From contig FWCC01000547.1 in assembly GCA_900169235.1 (NCBI GenBank), positions 1 to 17,738 on the forward strand: a DNA stretch of 17,738 nucleotides, written 5' to 3'. Below, piece after piece: positions 8,105-16,693 of this stretch (within the stretch, counting starts at the first letter, position 1; each line of letters opens with the position of its first letter). A model generated the notes under the pieces. It saw only the letters and a program-made list of their open reading frames with translations. It did no database searches and was not told the origin of the DNA. Origin of the DNA: Zarea fungicola (Eukaryota > Ascomycota > Sordariomycetes > Hypocreales > Cordycipitaceae). The translations under genes were made by a program, and so were the position numbers.

Positions 8105-8486
8105 TTCGGAGAAGCGGGCTTACGTTTGGTGAGAGCATTGGTCACGCGCAGATGAATTGAGAGGTGTCTGGACACAAGACCGAAAATATGTTTCTTTTTC
8201 TTCTACAATAGAAATAGTCTAGCCAGGGATGAATACTTCTTAGCCTTTGTGGCCGAGTATCATCTCGCAAGGGAAGCACAGTCACGTGGAAGGACAGGTG
8301 TATATAGCAGGTCAGTGGCTTCGACCAGCTGGCGATAAATTTGTGAATACAAGTACTCTCTTCCAGTGAACCTTACACTCTCGCTGCTTATTTACTCCTC
8401 CGTTTATACCAGTTCGTTGGCATGCAGCTGCCAGTATGCCATACGCGCATCTGAATAAGTGTGCTACAAGCAGCAAGCTAGCTTGG

Positions 8487-9290
8487 TCAAGTGCTCACCT
8501 TTTCCGTTGATTTGTCGTCCTCGTCCCTGTCGTCCTGAGATGGGTCGGCCGTCGAATCTAAGGGTTTGCCGTCTTCAATTTTTACCTCAGGAGACGCCGG
8601 CGGCCTTTTTTCTTCCTCAGGCTTCATCTTCTTTGCCTTTCGCGGTGGCGATGACGCTCTCGATGGCGATGACGCTCTCGATGGCGATGACGCTCTCGAT
8701 GGCGATGACGCTGACGACCGCTCACGTTTCTCCTTTGGCCGCCCACTCTCTGGCTCACTCTCTGGCCACTGGCATGGCTTCTCGCACCCCTCGCATTTTA
8801 CAGGCTCTCCGACTAGGGCCCACTGTTTGCACACCTTTTTGCATTCAACAGTAGAGCAGGGAGTGGGCTTGAGGAGGATCTTGAAAGGTGTTTGTAGCTC
8901 CGACAATACATTAATGATACCGGCTCCCACCTCCTGACTCCCGGAGTTCTTAGTCTTTTCAAACGGCATCATAGCTTTTAATCTATGTTCGAATGGACAG
9001 ACAAAAATCCATGCAGCTGATACTCTATGTTGCTTTGCCAGACCAGCGCTAAATATGTTCCTGCTTGCGTAGGCAAATTCATCAGGGTACTTAGTGACAT
9101 CTCGGTTTTTCATCTGCGCACGACACTGCTTGACCAAGTGGGCGAAATCGACGTGCTCTGTTTCTTCCGACATGTTGTTGTCTGTTGACCAGTCAAATAC
9201 TGGATAGATCCTGTCTATATATTGCTCATATTCATGCTGCTTTCGGCACTTGCCTCGCGCCAGTTGTGCCATCCTCTGGCTACCGGCCAT
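8487..9290 (-). CDS. hypothetical 267-aa protein with Cys motif, Ser-Pro-Arg repeats and basic NLS-like stretch
   Basis: I do not recognise this family. ATG at 9290, stop at 8487. Residues 1-140 look globular (MAGSQRMAQLARGKC, YIDRIYPVFDW, HRVSAAWIFVCPFEHRL, INVLSELQTPFKILL). Residues 145-173 carry six cysteines spaced C-x4-C-x3-C-x11-C-x2-C-x3-C, followed by QWPE, which could bind zinc (inference). Residues 193-216 are SSPSRA repeats from an 18-nt minisatellite; 217-224 (PRKAKKMK) is a possible nuclear localisation signal; the tail is acidic. The frame ends right after AAAAG-GTGAGC, a good splice donor, so a further intron and a short last exon (for instance via TTATTCAG ending at about 8453) are possible. 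Together these suggest a nuclear protein, without a defined role. The lone plus-strand reading frames over the repeat are shadows. Confidence 0.7.
   Translation of the reverse strand: MAGSQRMAQLARGKCRKQHEYEQYIDRIYPVFDWSTDNNMSEETEHVDFAHLVKQCRAQMKNRDVTKYPDEFAYASRNIFSAGLAKQHRVSAAWIFVCPFEHRLKAMMPFEKTKNSGSQEVGAGIINVLSELQTPFKILLKPTPCSTVECKKVCKQWALVGEPVKCEGCEKPCQWPESEPESGRPKEKRERSSASSPSRASSPSRASSPSRASSPPRKAKKMKPEEEKRPPASPEVKIEDGKPLDSTADPSQDDRDEDDKSTEKVST
8644..8715 (-). repeat. 18-nt minisatellite encoding SPSRAS
   Basis: Four units of GATGGCGATGACGCTCTC on the plus strand (8644-8661, 8662-8679, 8680-8697, 8698-8715); the middle two are identical, the outer ones differ at their ends. In frame in the 267-aa gene. 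Confidence 0.95.
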
Positions 9291-9573
9291 GTAAATGCGG
9301 GTGCTGGCGTAGTGGGCGCAGATCTTGGCTACTGACTAGAGACAGCCAGAAGTAGCAGTTATCTGTTCCGTAACTACAACTCACAAAAAGCACAAGCGAC
9401 ACAGTTTTTACGTTGCATAACGGCTACATTGGTAAACACAGTTATTGACGCTGGCGAAGTCCATGAACTAGAATATGCCTTCCAAACCGCCGATAAGAAT
9501 GGTTTTCGGACAGGGTCATATACAGCAGAGACCCGGCTGAAAGCAGTCTATGAAACTAGCCATCTCTGCCACC

Positions 9574-9978
9574 ATGGAGGCCTACATGCGTCGTGAGTCG
9601 GCGATAGACGCTGATACCCTCGCCTGGATACTTCGGGCCTGTCAAGAATACGAGCAATGCTGCGCAGAATGGCAACATGTTACGAACGAACTGGAGCGGG
9701 AGAAAATGCAGTTGACGGATGAGCTTCATTTACTGGACCGCAAAAAAAAGCATGTACTTGAGAGTCGAGACATACTGATAAGTACCATCAGCGCCCAGCG
9801 TGACCTGATTGGCAGCCTGAATAGGGATATCGCAGGCTCGCCTGAGGAATCCTTTCACCCGAAGCCTGTTCCCACGGTGGAGGTGGACCATGCACCAGCC
9901 ACAGCCTATACGCCAGAGCGGGTAACGCACTTTCACCCAGCATCTCCATCGCAGTCGTATACGACCGCGCCGCCGTAG
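9574..9978 (+). CDS. hypothetical 134-aa coiled-coil protein
   Basis: Not recognised. An upstream in-frame ATG lies at 9550, but the ATG at 9574 sits in a perfect Kozak context (GCCACCATGG), so I prefer it. Residues about 15-90 are a Glu/Lys/Leu-rich helix-forming region (CQEYEQCCAEWQHVTNELE, LTDELHLLDRKKKHVLES) that should form a coiled coil; the last 40 residues are Pro/Thr/His-rich and probably disordered. A 21-codon upstream reading frame (MPSKPPIRMVFG, 9476-9541) precedes it and could act as a uORF. Past the stop, another frame stays open to a TGA near 10158 (LEPINRELAIELCVSETV); a GTATAC donor near 9957 and an AATAG acceptor near 10060 would join it in phase, so the C-terminus may differ. 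Role unknown. Confidence 0.5.
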   Translation: MEAYMRRESAIDADTLAWILRACQEYEQCCAEWQHVTNELEREKMQLTDELHLLDRKKKHVLESRDILISTISAQRDLIGSLNRDIAGSPEESFHPKPVPTVEVDHAPATAYTPERVTHFHPASPSQSYTTAPP

Positions 9979-11892
9979 GGCGGTCGACTGGGCTGGGCCG
10001 CTTATGCAACGCTGCGGGCTGCGTGTGGACGTCATCCCAAGTCCTCGAGCCCATAAATAGAGAACTGGCAATCGAGCTATGTGTCTCCGAGACTGTGCAA
10101 TCTTTGCACCAAACCATAGCGGCCCCGGCTGCCAATGCCATTGTGCTCGTTTGAGCAGAGATTAATAATCGTGCGCCATCGCAGTGGAGGGACAAAGTCC
10201 GCAATGATTGTGACCTTTGGCTACCCTATAGAATCCATATTTTAGCCACCCAGCGAATTGACGAACAGCCTAAGCTTCTTCCTCACAAGCTCTCAGCGCA
10301 GTGCGTGCTTAGTCAACTCGCTGGGTCTTTCTGCCCGCACCGAATAGAAGTTTACATAAAACTACTTTACAGTATCTCTGCTTGTTCGAACAAGAGGAAA
10401 AATAATAAATCTCCCTGCTATGTACTGAGCACCCTCCTCCTAGCGCGGCGCGGTGATACCATCCAGGGTTGTCCTGTCGTGCTGCGCCGTCTCGCCTCAG
10501 AGTCTTGCGTAGCTCGCGCTTCTAGTGGAATCCCTAGCAAACCTTAGCAGATACGTTGCGCCGGTCGTGGCGCAGTGCCAGAACACAGGCGCAGACAGAT
10601 CATGTGGTTGTGAGCAGGCATGCGACTTGCCATGGCGGGCATTTGTACAGAGCTCCGTGTTGTGCGTTCTCGTTCCGAAGGCGCTCCCGCTCGCAAGTAC
10701 CTTTCTCCCACCAGTACCAGGCAGGGTTCCAATTTTTGCGCGGCGACAGGGCCGCTGCACAGACTCTGGCGACTAGCCTGAAACATACTTGGCAACCACA
10801 TATTATTTTGTACACATGTAGCTTTTGCTACCTACACCTAACTAAGCTAATCAACAAAGTACTCTTGGATACATCTTTACAAAGCTTTTACATAATGAAA
10901 CTTTCCCATATCCCTATCGAATACATAGTATTTATCGACTAGACCAGCGACGACCAACATAGAGCAATACCATAAACAGGATACGCCCCAAAAAGTATGC
11001 GATGGTGCAGATCAAACAATTCCATCGTACAAAACAGTATACTATTGCCAGCATACTTTTAGACGGAATTCTCTAAGAAGCTGTTTCCGCCGCGATTTAT
11101 GATAGGTTAGAAGACGAGCAACGCAGTAGAAACGAGCAACTTTCATCTCTGCTATTAATGCTGTGGTAAGATGAAAATAGTTCCAGTTTTAGCAGCCAAA
11201 ATACCCCGATGGCCCTCCCTAAAATGTAGCTAAATGCACCACGACACCTATTTCGACTTGGCTTGGTAGGTACTGAACAACCAAAGTAAAGAACCTTCTT
11301 GGCGCTGAATAACCACGACCGTCGCTGGTCACGTCCCGCCGCCGCACCTTTGCTCCTTTTGTTGTAAAAGTATAAAGGATCGAATGATCTAACGTGTGCT
11401 AGTGTGCCCAATAATTTCCTCTTTCTTTTAGTAGTGTTGCGTGCAGAGGTGTAACGGCATTGTTGCCAGACAACAGTAAAACAGGTGGAGAGCTCGTATG
11501 TGCCCCTCAGTACTTCAAGATACTTAAACATCAGAAAGAAATACTAGTTGACAGATGTACTGTGAAGTACCTTATTGATTAACTTGATTAAGTATAGCGG
11601 AAGCTACATTTGCACAAAATGATACCTGTGCCGGCCGAAATTAATGGTCAAAGGTTGTTTGTATTGCTCTGGGCATGGGCCAGGTGTAGGTCTGCACAGT
11701 GTGATAAATAATGCGCACTGTTGTGCCAATGTACTTCATCCAGCCGATGTGGCTTAACGAAATAGCAAGTCAAAGAAGCCAGAGATGGGTGACGGGGGAG
11801 CCGCCGAGCCGCCCTCCCCTATTCTTGCTATGCAGACACATTCACAATTGCATCCATTTGTAGCCGTAACTGAATAACTCATCATTGCATTT
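9979..11892. other. 1.9-kb stretch without a supported gene
   Basis: Short open frames occur on both strands but none has recognisable motifs, good start context plus splice sites, or clear coding character. The segment to about 10160 may hold a last exon of the preceding gene. It holds a 14-bp palindrome (10381-10394, CTTGTTCGAACAAG), an AATAAA (10404-10409), AT-rich stretches (10800-11100, 11500-11760), a weak hairpin around 11693-11727, and near 11784-11822 a GC-rich inverted repeat (GGGGAG/CTCCCC arms) that may be part of the end of the adjoining Tc1-type relic. Confidence 0.5.
10381..10394. repeat. 14-bp perfect palindrome CTTGTTCGAACAAG
   Basis: Perfect dyad symmetry with no spacer, in gene-free DNA ten bases before an AATAAA. 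It could be a dimer binding site, or chance. Confidence 0.6.
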
Positions 11893-12351
11893 ATGTCGCC
11901 GCCAATACGTGACATAGACCGTCTACGGACGTCTACTCTATTCGACGCCCATAAAACGGACAAGGAAATAATATCTCACGTTGTTTGCCGTCCGGTCTAC
12001 AGTAAGTACCATTCGCAGGCTTCGCGAAAGTACATACAATATGGCACAACTTGTGGCCCTAGGCAGAAGACGACCGGCCGACCGAGGATCATAAACGAGG
12101 GAGTGATGCATTTTCTCATAGCCAAAATCTCAGAGTATTGTAGATAGGAGGCCGACAAAATCTTAGATGAGATCTTCGGCGTTGATCCGTCGCTCAGTAG
12201 TGTGATTCGGGCTTGGCTGAGAGCTGGCTATCTGTGGAATTTTGTCTTCATTGACGAGTCTGGCAGTTACAAACTAACTAGTCGTGCGGCTGCTAAGTTG
12301 CCTGGGTGCCGGGGCAGCGGGCAGTCACTAGCGACTTCACTGCCTTCATGA
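11893..12351 (+). pseudogene. decayed Tc1/mariner-type transposase
   Basis: A reading frame starting MSPPIRDIDRLRTSTLFDAH runs for 84 codons to a TAG (12145-12147) and then continues in the same frame to TGA (12349-12351). The N-terminal part looks like the helix-turn-helix DNA-binding region of fungal Tc1-like transposases, with the GRPR box between the two helix bundles (TTGRPRIINE, about residues 63-72). After the stop come EADKILDEIFG, SSVIRAWLRAGY and then VFIDESGSY, which matches the second catalytic block (F-hydrophobic-DESG) of DDE transposases. Between RAGY and the DESG block some 40 expected residues are missing, and the frame ends soon after, losing the last acidic residue. It is therefore non-functional. 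Terminal inverted repeats are not resolved; a GC-rich palindromic stretch at 11784-11822 may be a remnant. Confidence 0.6.
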
Positions 12352-12534
12352 CCCGCGAACTTTGCAATCTACGTGAATGGCGATGGGCGCTGGGACCTTG
12401 CCATGCGGCGGTGTCAAAAGCGGATGGAGACCGTCATACTTCCCGAGGACGTGAAGAAAGACTTTTTAAATGATATCTCGGAGTACCTCGATCCGGAGGC
12501 CAGAGCTTGGTATATTGCTCATGATCTACCTTGA
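12352..12534 (+). pseudogene. fragment of a BCS1-like AAA+ ATPase (N-terminal BCS1 domain end)
   Basis: The frame directly after the transposase stop encodes about 60 residues ending in TGA (12532-12534). RWDLAMRRCQKRMETVILPE, then DVKKDFLNDISEYLDPEARA and WYIAHDLP, follow the pattern known just before the Walker A motif in fungal BCS1-family ATPases (ST-VVL-hydrophobic-x-x-K-D-hydrophobic-DI-x-EYL-P-x-x-x-WY-x-x-x-x-IPYRRGYLF). The sequence breaks exactly where YRRGYL-GPPGTGK should begin, so the ATPase module is absent. Downstream to 12660 only scrambled frames are seen. This is a relic, either a separate degraded gene or a piece carried with the transposon. Confidence 0.6.
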
Positions 12535-12738
12535 AACGCCCTTTAGTGTAATTTAATGCGTATTTTCGGCGAGATGGATGCCTCCGTACCTTTCCTTTGG
12601 CTTAAGCGCTGGGTTTCTGATTTAGGAAACTTATCTCGTCGGACGGATATTGCCTAATTTAGATTCGGGCGGGTCTTCGCCAACGGCTACCAACCCACAC
12701 AATCACTATACCAGGTACTTCGGTAAATGTAACGGTTT

Positions 12739-12779
12739 ATTGCGGCTACTTGGGGGTTTCTGGCAAGTAGCTTTGCAAT
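12739..12779. repeat. stem-loop, 8+5 bp arms
   Basis: ATTGC-g-GCTACTTG (12739-12752) pairs with CAAGTAGC-ttt-GCAAT (12764-12779) around an 11-nt loop: 13 base pairs with one small internal loop. It could be a small RNA hairpin, a transcription terminator-like structure or a transposon end; no neighbouring feature explains it. Confidence 0.7.
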
Positions 12780-12911
12780 GCCTTCGGATGCGGGGGAAAG
12801 GCTGAAGGTGGATCAGGAGCGAAAGCCACTTCCATGCATGCACATTGTCGGCGTACGCCCAACAAATCAAACGCAACGATCAAGAGGGGTAAAGAGTCAA
12901 GCACCAGGCAG

Positions 12912-12929
12912 CAGGCCAATTGTGGCCTG
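12912..12929. repeat. perfect 7-bp stem with ATTG loop
   Basis: CAGGCCA-ATTG-TGGCCTG, a GC-rich hairpin 133 bases after the larger stem-loop and followed by a T-rich stretch (TTCCTTTTATTC). Confidence 0.7.
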
Positions 12930-13239
12930 TTCCTTTTATTCAAGCAAAAAGGCGTCTTATTACGAAACATCAGATAGGTCGCATGGCCAGGCAGCAGCCG
13001 TGGCCGCCACCGCAGCATCCTGCACTATTGTGTGGCTCGTTTCTCGAGTTTTGCACACTAACTATTTAATACACCGCAAACAGCCCTTTCCCCCCCCGTT
13101 GTGCTGTGGACTGTGATAAACCACATTTTACACAGAAACAAAAGTAAGCCCAAGTTACACGGAAGCTAGAAACGAGTCGCTAAAATACCCCAAGGATCGC
13201 TCATATCGAATCACACATCCAACCCGCGCCATTCAAACC

Positions 13240-13407
13240 ATGTCGGACAAGGAAGACGTGGTCGAAACGGGAGCCGCAACAGTAGAGCCCATCTTCGCTG
13301 TTAAAATGTCGACAGCCGCGGCAAAGCAGCTTTCTTCATCGGGCCAGGCTGCCAAGGACAGGAGACAGGAGAGGCCCCCGACACCCCCAAAGAGTAGCAA
13401 GAGCTGA
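13240..13407 (+). CDS. possible 55-aa small protein
   Basis: ATG at 13240 lies in a good context (CAAACCATGTC). The frame, MSDKEDVVETGAATVEPIF to PPTPPKSSKS then TGA, begins acidic, is Ala/Ser-rich in the middle and ends basic and Pro-rich, as in a disordered peptide. No family recognised. It may be a true small protein, the first exon of a longer gene, or chance. It is convergent with the APH-like gene, 62 bases from that gene's stop. Confidence 0.3.
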   Translation: MSDKEDVVETGAATVEPIFAVKMSTAAAKQLSSSGQAAKDRRQERPPTPPKSSKS

Positions 13408-13469
13408 GTCCTAGCCAAGACTGAACCAAACGACTCTGCCCTTGGGCCAAATCCGGAAGCAATGTTCCT

Positions 13470-15094
13470 CTAGTTAACATCATCAGCAAAGAGTAAATCG
13501 AGCTTCTTGTTATACTCGTCATGGTCTTTCAACTTCTCCTCAATGAAGTGGTCAATATTTCTGCCCCAGAAACAGGCCAAAAGTGTGTAGTCCGCCTTGC
13601 TCATTTCGTCCTGTGAAACACCTAGAAAATCACAACATATGCGATCGTAGAAAACTTCAGTGAAGGCAATGGGATGCATGACGGCCAGGGTGACCCAAAA
13701 TGTGCCCAGCGTCCATCCTTGCCGCATAATCACAGAGAGCGGCTCCCGCCACTTCATCGCACCGGGAACGCGTGCTTCCGCACGCTCAACATGCCCGATG
13801 AATCCCGCATGCTTCGCCTCAAACGACTGAACAGTCACCCCCTCTATTTTCTCGCTACCAAGCCAGAAAGGCGGCTGCACAAACTCGGGCGGCAGTGAAC
13901 AGCCAAATTCCAGGTCAATAATGCACACGATGTTCCACTCAGCATCGACTAGAATGTTGCTTTTGTGCAAATCAGTCAGGGCAAATACAAACGGACCATT
14001 GTTAAGCTCGGATCGGAAAAGTTGTGGGAATAGGGTGGTAGCACCTGCGAGGCTCGCCATTTGGTAGCACCCATTGCCCTTGTCTTTAATACTATTTGGC
14101 TGGTAGCGTAGGCGATTGCTGAAGGCGTCAATATGATACATGACAAAATCCTTGACACTCGTAAAGATTTGGGATCGGTGGATATTGACTGGGATTTCCT
14201 CATTTTCTTGTATAGTAGACTGCACGCTTAGAGGCCGGCTGTCTAACCGCAGATAGCCCCCATTGTCAATACGAAAAGTCCCTATACAAGGTAGTGGCGT
14301 GCTGGAGAGGGACACCATGACCCGGGCAATATCTCGCTGTAGGTTTCCTTGCAGACGGGTGTCCTTATGCTTGTCGTTCCAGGATTCTGAAAGCATTTCC
14401 CCGGTCTCGGACTTTATACTCTGGATGAGGAGGTAGCCGACGTCCAGGTCAGCCAGGTAGGGTGAGCAGTGCGGCACGAGCTGCGATGGCTGCTCGAGGC
14501 GGAGAGCGGCCAGGACAAAATTGCGAGCACGCTGGAGCCAGCGCGACCACTTGGAGAGGTGGTTTATGTGTGTAAACTATAAAATGTTAGAAGCTGCGTA
14601 TGGAGCCGGACAGACACGTAGTCGGGCCTGTGCAGACTTGCCTGCTGCTTCGTAGACAGCCCAAAGCCGTACAGTCGCGGTATGGGCACATCCGGGCAGT
14701 TTTCTTGAATCCATGCGTATGTCGCAGCCTCTGCACGGATCTTTTCATCCGCATTCCCCGGGTTCGTCGCCTCTCCCACGCGATACGGCAGCGGGAAGCG
14801 AATTATGACGTCCTGGGGTAGTGCCGGGTCGTTACCAGCATTGTCAATGAACACCTGTACGCAAAGATTAAACGACCCACGGAGCCAGTTTTTTGGCCGG
14901 GAAATTGTCACGCTGGCCGGGTCTATGTTGAAGTGGTGTGCCACGAGGTGGGTGTGGACGCGACGTTGGCGTTCGATACGCGCGAAAAATTCGTCTTCTT
15001 TCTGAGGGAAGCCCAGGGCGTGAAGGATGTTGCCACTTTTCTCTTTAGCGGCGGAGAGGGTAATAGGCCCAGACAAGAGGTTGCGGGTCGTCAT
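13470..15094 (-). CDS. aminoglycoside phosphotransferase-like (APH/choline-kinase fold) protein
   Basis: A fungal phosphotransferase-family protein of the protein-kinase-like fold; such proteins phosphorylate small molecules in other organisms, but the substrate of this fungal group is unknown. Exon 1 is 15094-14642 (151 codons, ATG in MTTRNLLSGPITLS), exon 2 is 14576-13470 (368 codons), total 519 aa. The 65-nt intron (14641-14577) has donor CAG|GCAAGT, branch CTAAC and acceptor TTATAG; it is a GC-AG intron, keeps phase 0 and joins STKQQ to FTHINHLSKW. Visible motifs: RFPLPYRVGE (99-108), IQENCPDVPIPRLYGFG (129-145), catalytic loop TDLHKSN (352-358, D353, N358) and metal-binding IDLE (D372). 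The key residues are kept, so the protein may be active. Without the intron the first frame stops at 14564. The start is the first in-frame ATG; the frame is open further upstream through the 39-nt repeat but without an ATG. Confidence 0.85.
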
Positions 15095-15106
15095 GGCTAT
15101 ACGCGG

Positions 15107-15192
15107 GGGGTTCCAATGCTCGGGCGCTGGTGTGAAGCTGTCGAAGGGGTTCCAATGCTCGGGCGCTGGTGTGAAGCTGTCAAAGGGGTTCC
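15107..15192 (-). repeat. 39-nt tandem duplication just upstream of the APH-like start
   Basis: The 39-nt unit beginning GGGGTTCCAATGCTCGG occurs at 15107-15145 and 15146-15184 with one G/A difference, followed by the first eight bases of a third copy. It ends 13 bases before the ATG of the APH-like gene, so it lies in its 5' leader or, if translation starts upstream, encodes NPFDSFTPAPEHW twice. Confidence 0.95.
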
Positions 15193-15911
15193 CCACTGGC
15201 ACTGAATGGCTTAGAGGCGCGTTGTGCCAAGGGCAGCCGGCCTGATCGGTCAGAAAACGACGGATGGTCCACCGCACGACTTATTTGTATAGCTGGCACT
15301 TGTCACAGGAAGACAGCAGAAATGGTGGCGATGAAAACGAAGGTTCAGAGCAGAAAGGATGGAGCAGCAAACGATCCGCTGTTGGCGCTAGGCTGGTGGA
15401 GCGGTTGCGTGTAAAGACGGGGGAATAGCGCAGTATTATAGGGGTAACTCGGCCACCGTTGAGGGACAGCCACCACTCCGTTAGTCAGCAACAGTCACCT
15501 CAATGGATGAGAGAATACCCACATCAAGGTACAAGACAGGGGGGCCGGTCCCTTCAGAGAATACATCGGTCGCGCACCCCAACTGCCAAGATGCGCGTCG
15601 TGTCCAGGTGGTGTTTGCCAGAAATGAGATGAAAGCGGCGTGCCAGGACATGGATCCCCTGTTGGGCATCATAGTGCAGATCTTTACAAGCCACAGTCAA
15701 CCATCCTATTTCCAGGCCTTTTGGAGGCCGCCTGTGGCGTCGGCGAATAGGATGACGGCCGACTGGTGCGGAATGGTTGACGGTGGCGCTCCTCTGGTAT
15801 GAGGCGGGAACCACTGCACACATAAATATCAGTGCTGCCCTGTGTGCGTCGTTGACCTAATCTGCCCAATGCCACTTTTTATGCCTCAGGGTTTTGCTTC
15901 ATTTTGCCAAA
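15193..15911. other. intergenic region between divergent APH-like and 239-aa genes
   Basis: About 700 bases with competing short frames on both strands (longest 99 codons at 15503-15802 plus, 89 codons on the minus strand) and no recognisable motif; I do not call a gene. A minus-strand TATA-like CTATAATA lies near 15432-15439 and ATAAATAT at 15822-15829 precedes the plus-strand gene. Confidence 0.45.
15822..15829 (+). promoter_or_regulatory. TATA-like element of the 239-aa gene
   Basis: ATAAATAT lies 83 bases before the ATG at 15912, a suitable distance for a TATA-dependent start with a leader of roughly 50 nt. Confidence 0.35.
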
Positions 15912-16693
15912 ATGAACACTGGTATGCCAAAGTATATGGAACTATATCATCCTCAATTTATGTGCTAATGAAAACGCTGTCAGAACCCCCACCATATACA
16001 CTGAAGGAGGAACGCGCCGACGAAAATGACAAACACCCAGCAACCGTTTCTCCTAGTCCTGTCTCGCCGAATGCGCCTGTAGCCCCCTTAGCCTGCACCA
16101 ACGATGGCCTGCTTCGCGGTTACTTTTTCCCCGATCACTGTTCGGTATTGAAACTTGGCACTGTTTTCGTTGATTGGAACTCCCCGGCGGACGTTGTGTA
16201 TCGAGACCTGGAGGGGCGTTGTGCCCTAAGTAAGGGCAGGGATAGTACGCAAGATAGTTGTTCATTCGAAAGACAGAATAATTTTAACGTTCCCGGTAAA
16301 CTGCTCAGTCTAATTCGTTCCTCGCATGACATCCGGAGATCGTCCTACCAAGTTGAAAACCTCTCCATCACCGAGTGCCACGTTGATGAGAAACTTGAAG
16401 AGATCCTTGCGGAGAAACAAGAGATCAGGAATATCAAAAACTCCCCAGAGAAGCGGGCTTTTTTTGTTTATGGCACTGCTCGGGGCGAAAAGGTTAAAAT
16501 CAGTGAAGCGCAGTCGAGCAATAGTGGATTGTTTTTGGGTCGTTTTAATCGCTTCAGGCAAGCAGAGCGACAAACTATGACTAAATCGGAGGACCTTGTG
16601 TTTGGGGTTGCTGTTTTGAGACTGAGGGTCAAGGGCGGGGCTCTGCGAGTAGAACCGTTCACCAAAGGTGCGCATTCTCCTACGGGAAAATAA
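15912..16693 (+). CDS. 239-aa protein of an uncharacterised fungal family, 10-nt first coding exon
   Basis: Exon 1 is 15912-15921 (ATGAACACTG, context GCCAAAATG). The 62-nt intron (15922-15983) has donor GTATGC, branch GCTAATG and acceptor CTGTCAG. Exon 2 is 15984-16693. Joined, the protein begins MNTEPPPYTLKEE. Alternative starts (a GTG at 15842 or the ATG at 15969 inside the intron) are poorer. The body resembles, from memory, a family of fungal cytosolic proteins with an early (L)GTVFVD block (59-67 here), a (F)VYGTARG block (163-171, usually VYMVTGLKIARG) and a DLVFGVAVLRLR block (207-218, usually DFVFAYRL). These have no established function that I can name. No signal peptide or membrane segment. 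A Ser/Pro linker (22-40) follows the charged N-terminus. Confidence 0.65.

Larger units (their letters stand above)
12535..13239. other. gene-free gap with two strong hairpins
   Basis: No convincing coding frame on either strand. It contains the hairpins at 12739-12779 and 12912-12929, a polypyrimidine/poly-C run near 13085-13099, and the upstream region of the small frame at 13240. Confidence 0.5.

Noticed and set aside
8094..8460. Possible solo LTR (TGTTGTCGC start, TATATA at about 8311, CT-rich stretch)
   Set aside because: No matching ...CA end or 5-bp target duplication found; the TATATA may simply be a promoter element.
10497..10801. Several 60-130 codon frames on both strands
   Set aside because: They overlap one another in most frames, as expected in GC-rich non-coding DNA, and show no motif.
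15503..15823. Overlapping 99-codon plus and 89-codon minus frames
   Set aside because: Neither has a recognisable motif, family pattern or clear start context; undecidable by eye.
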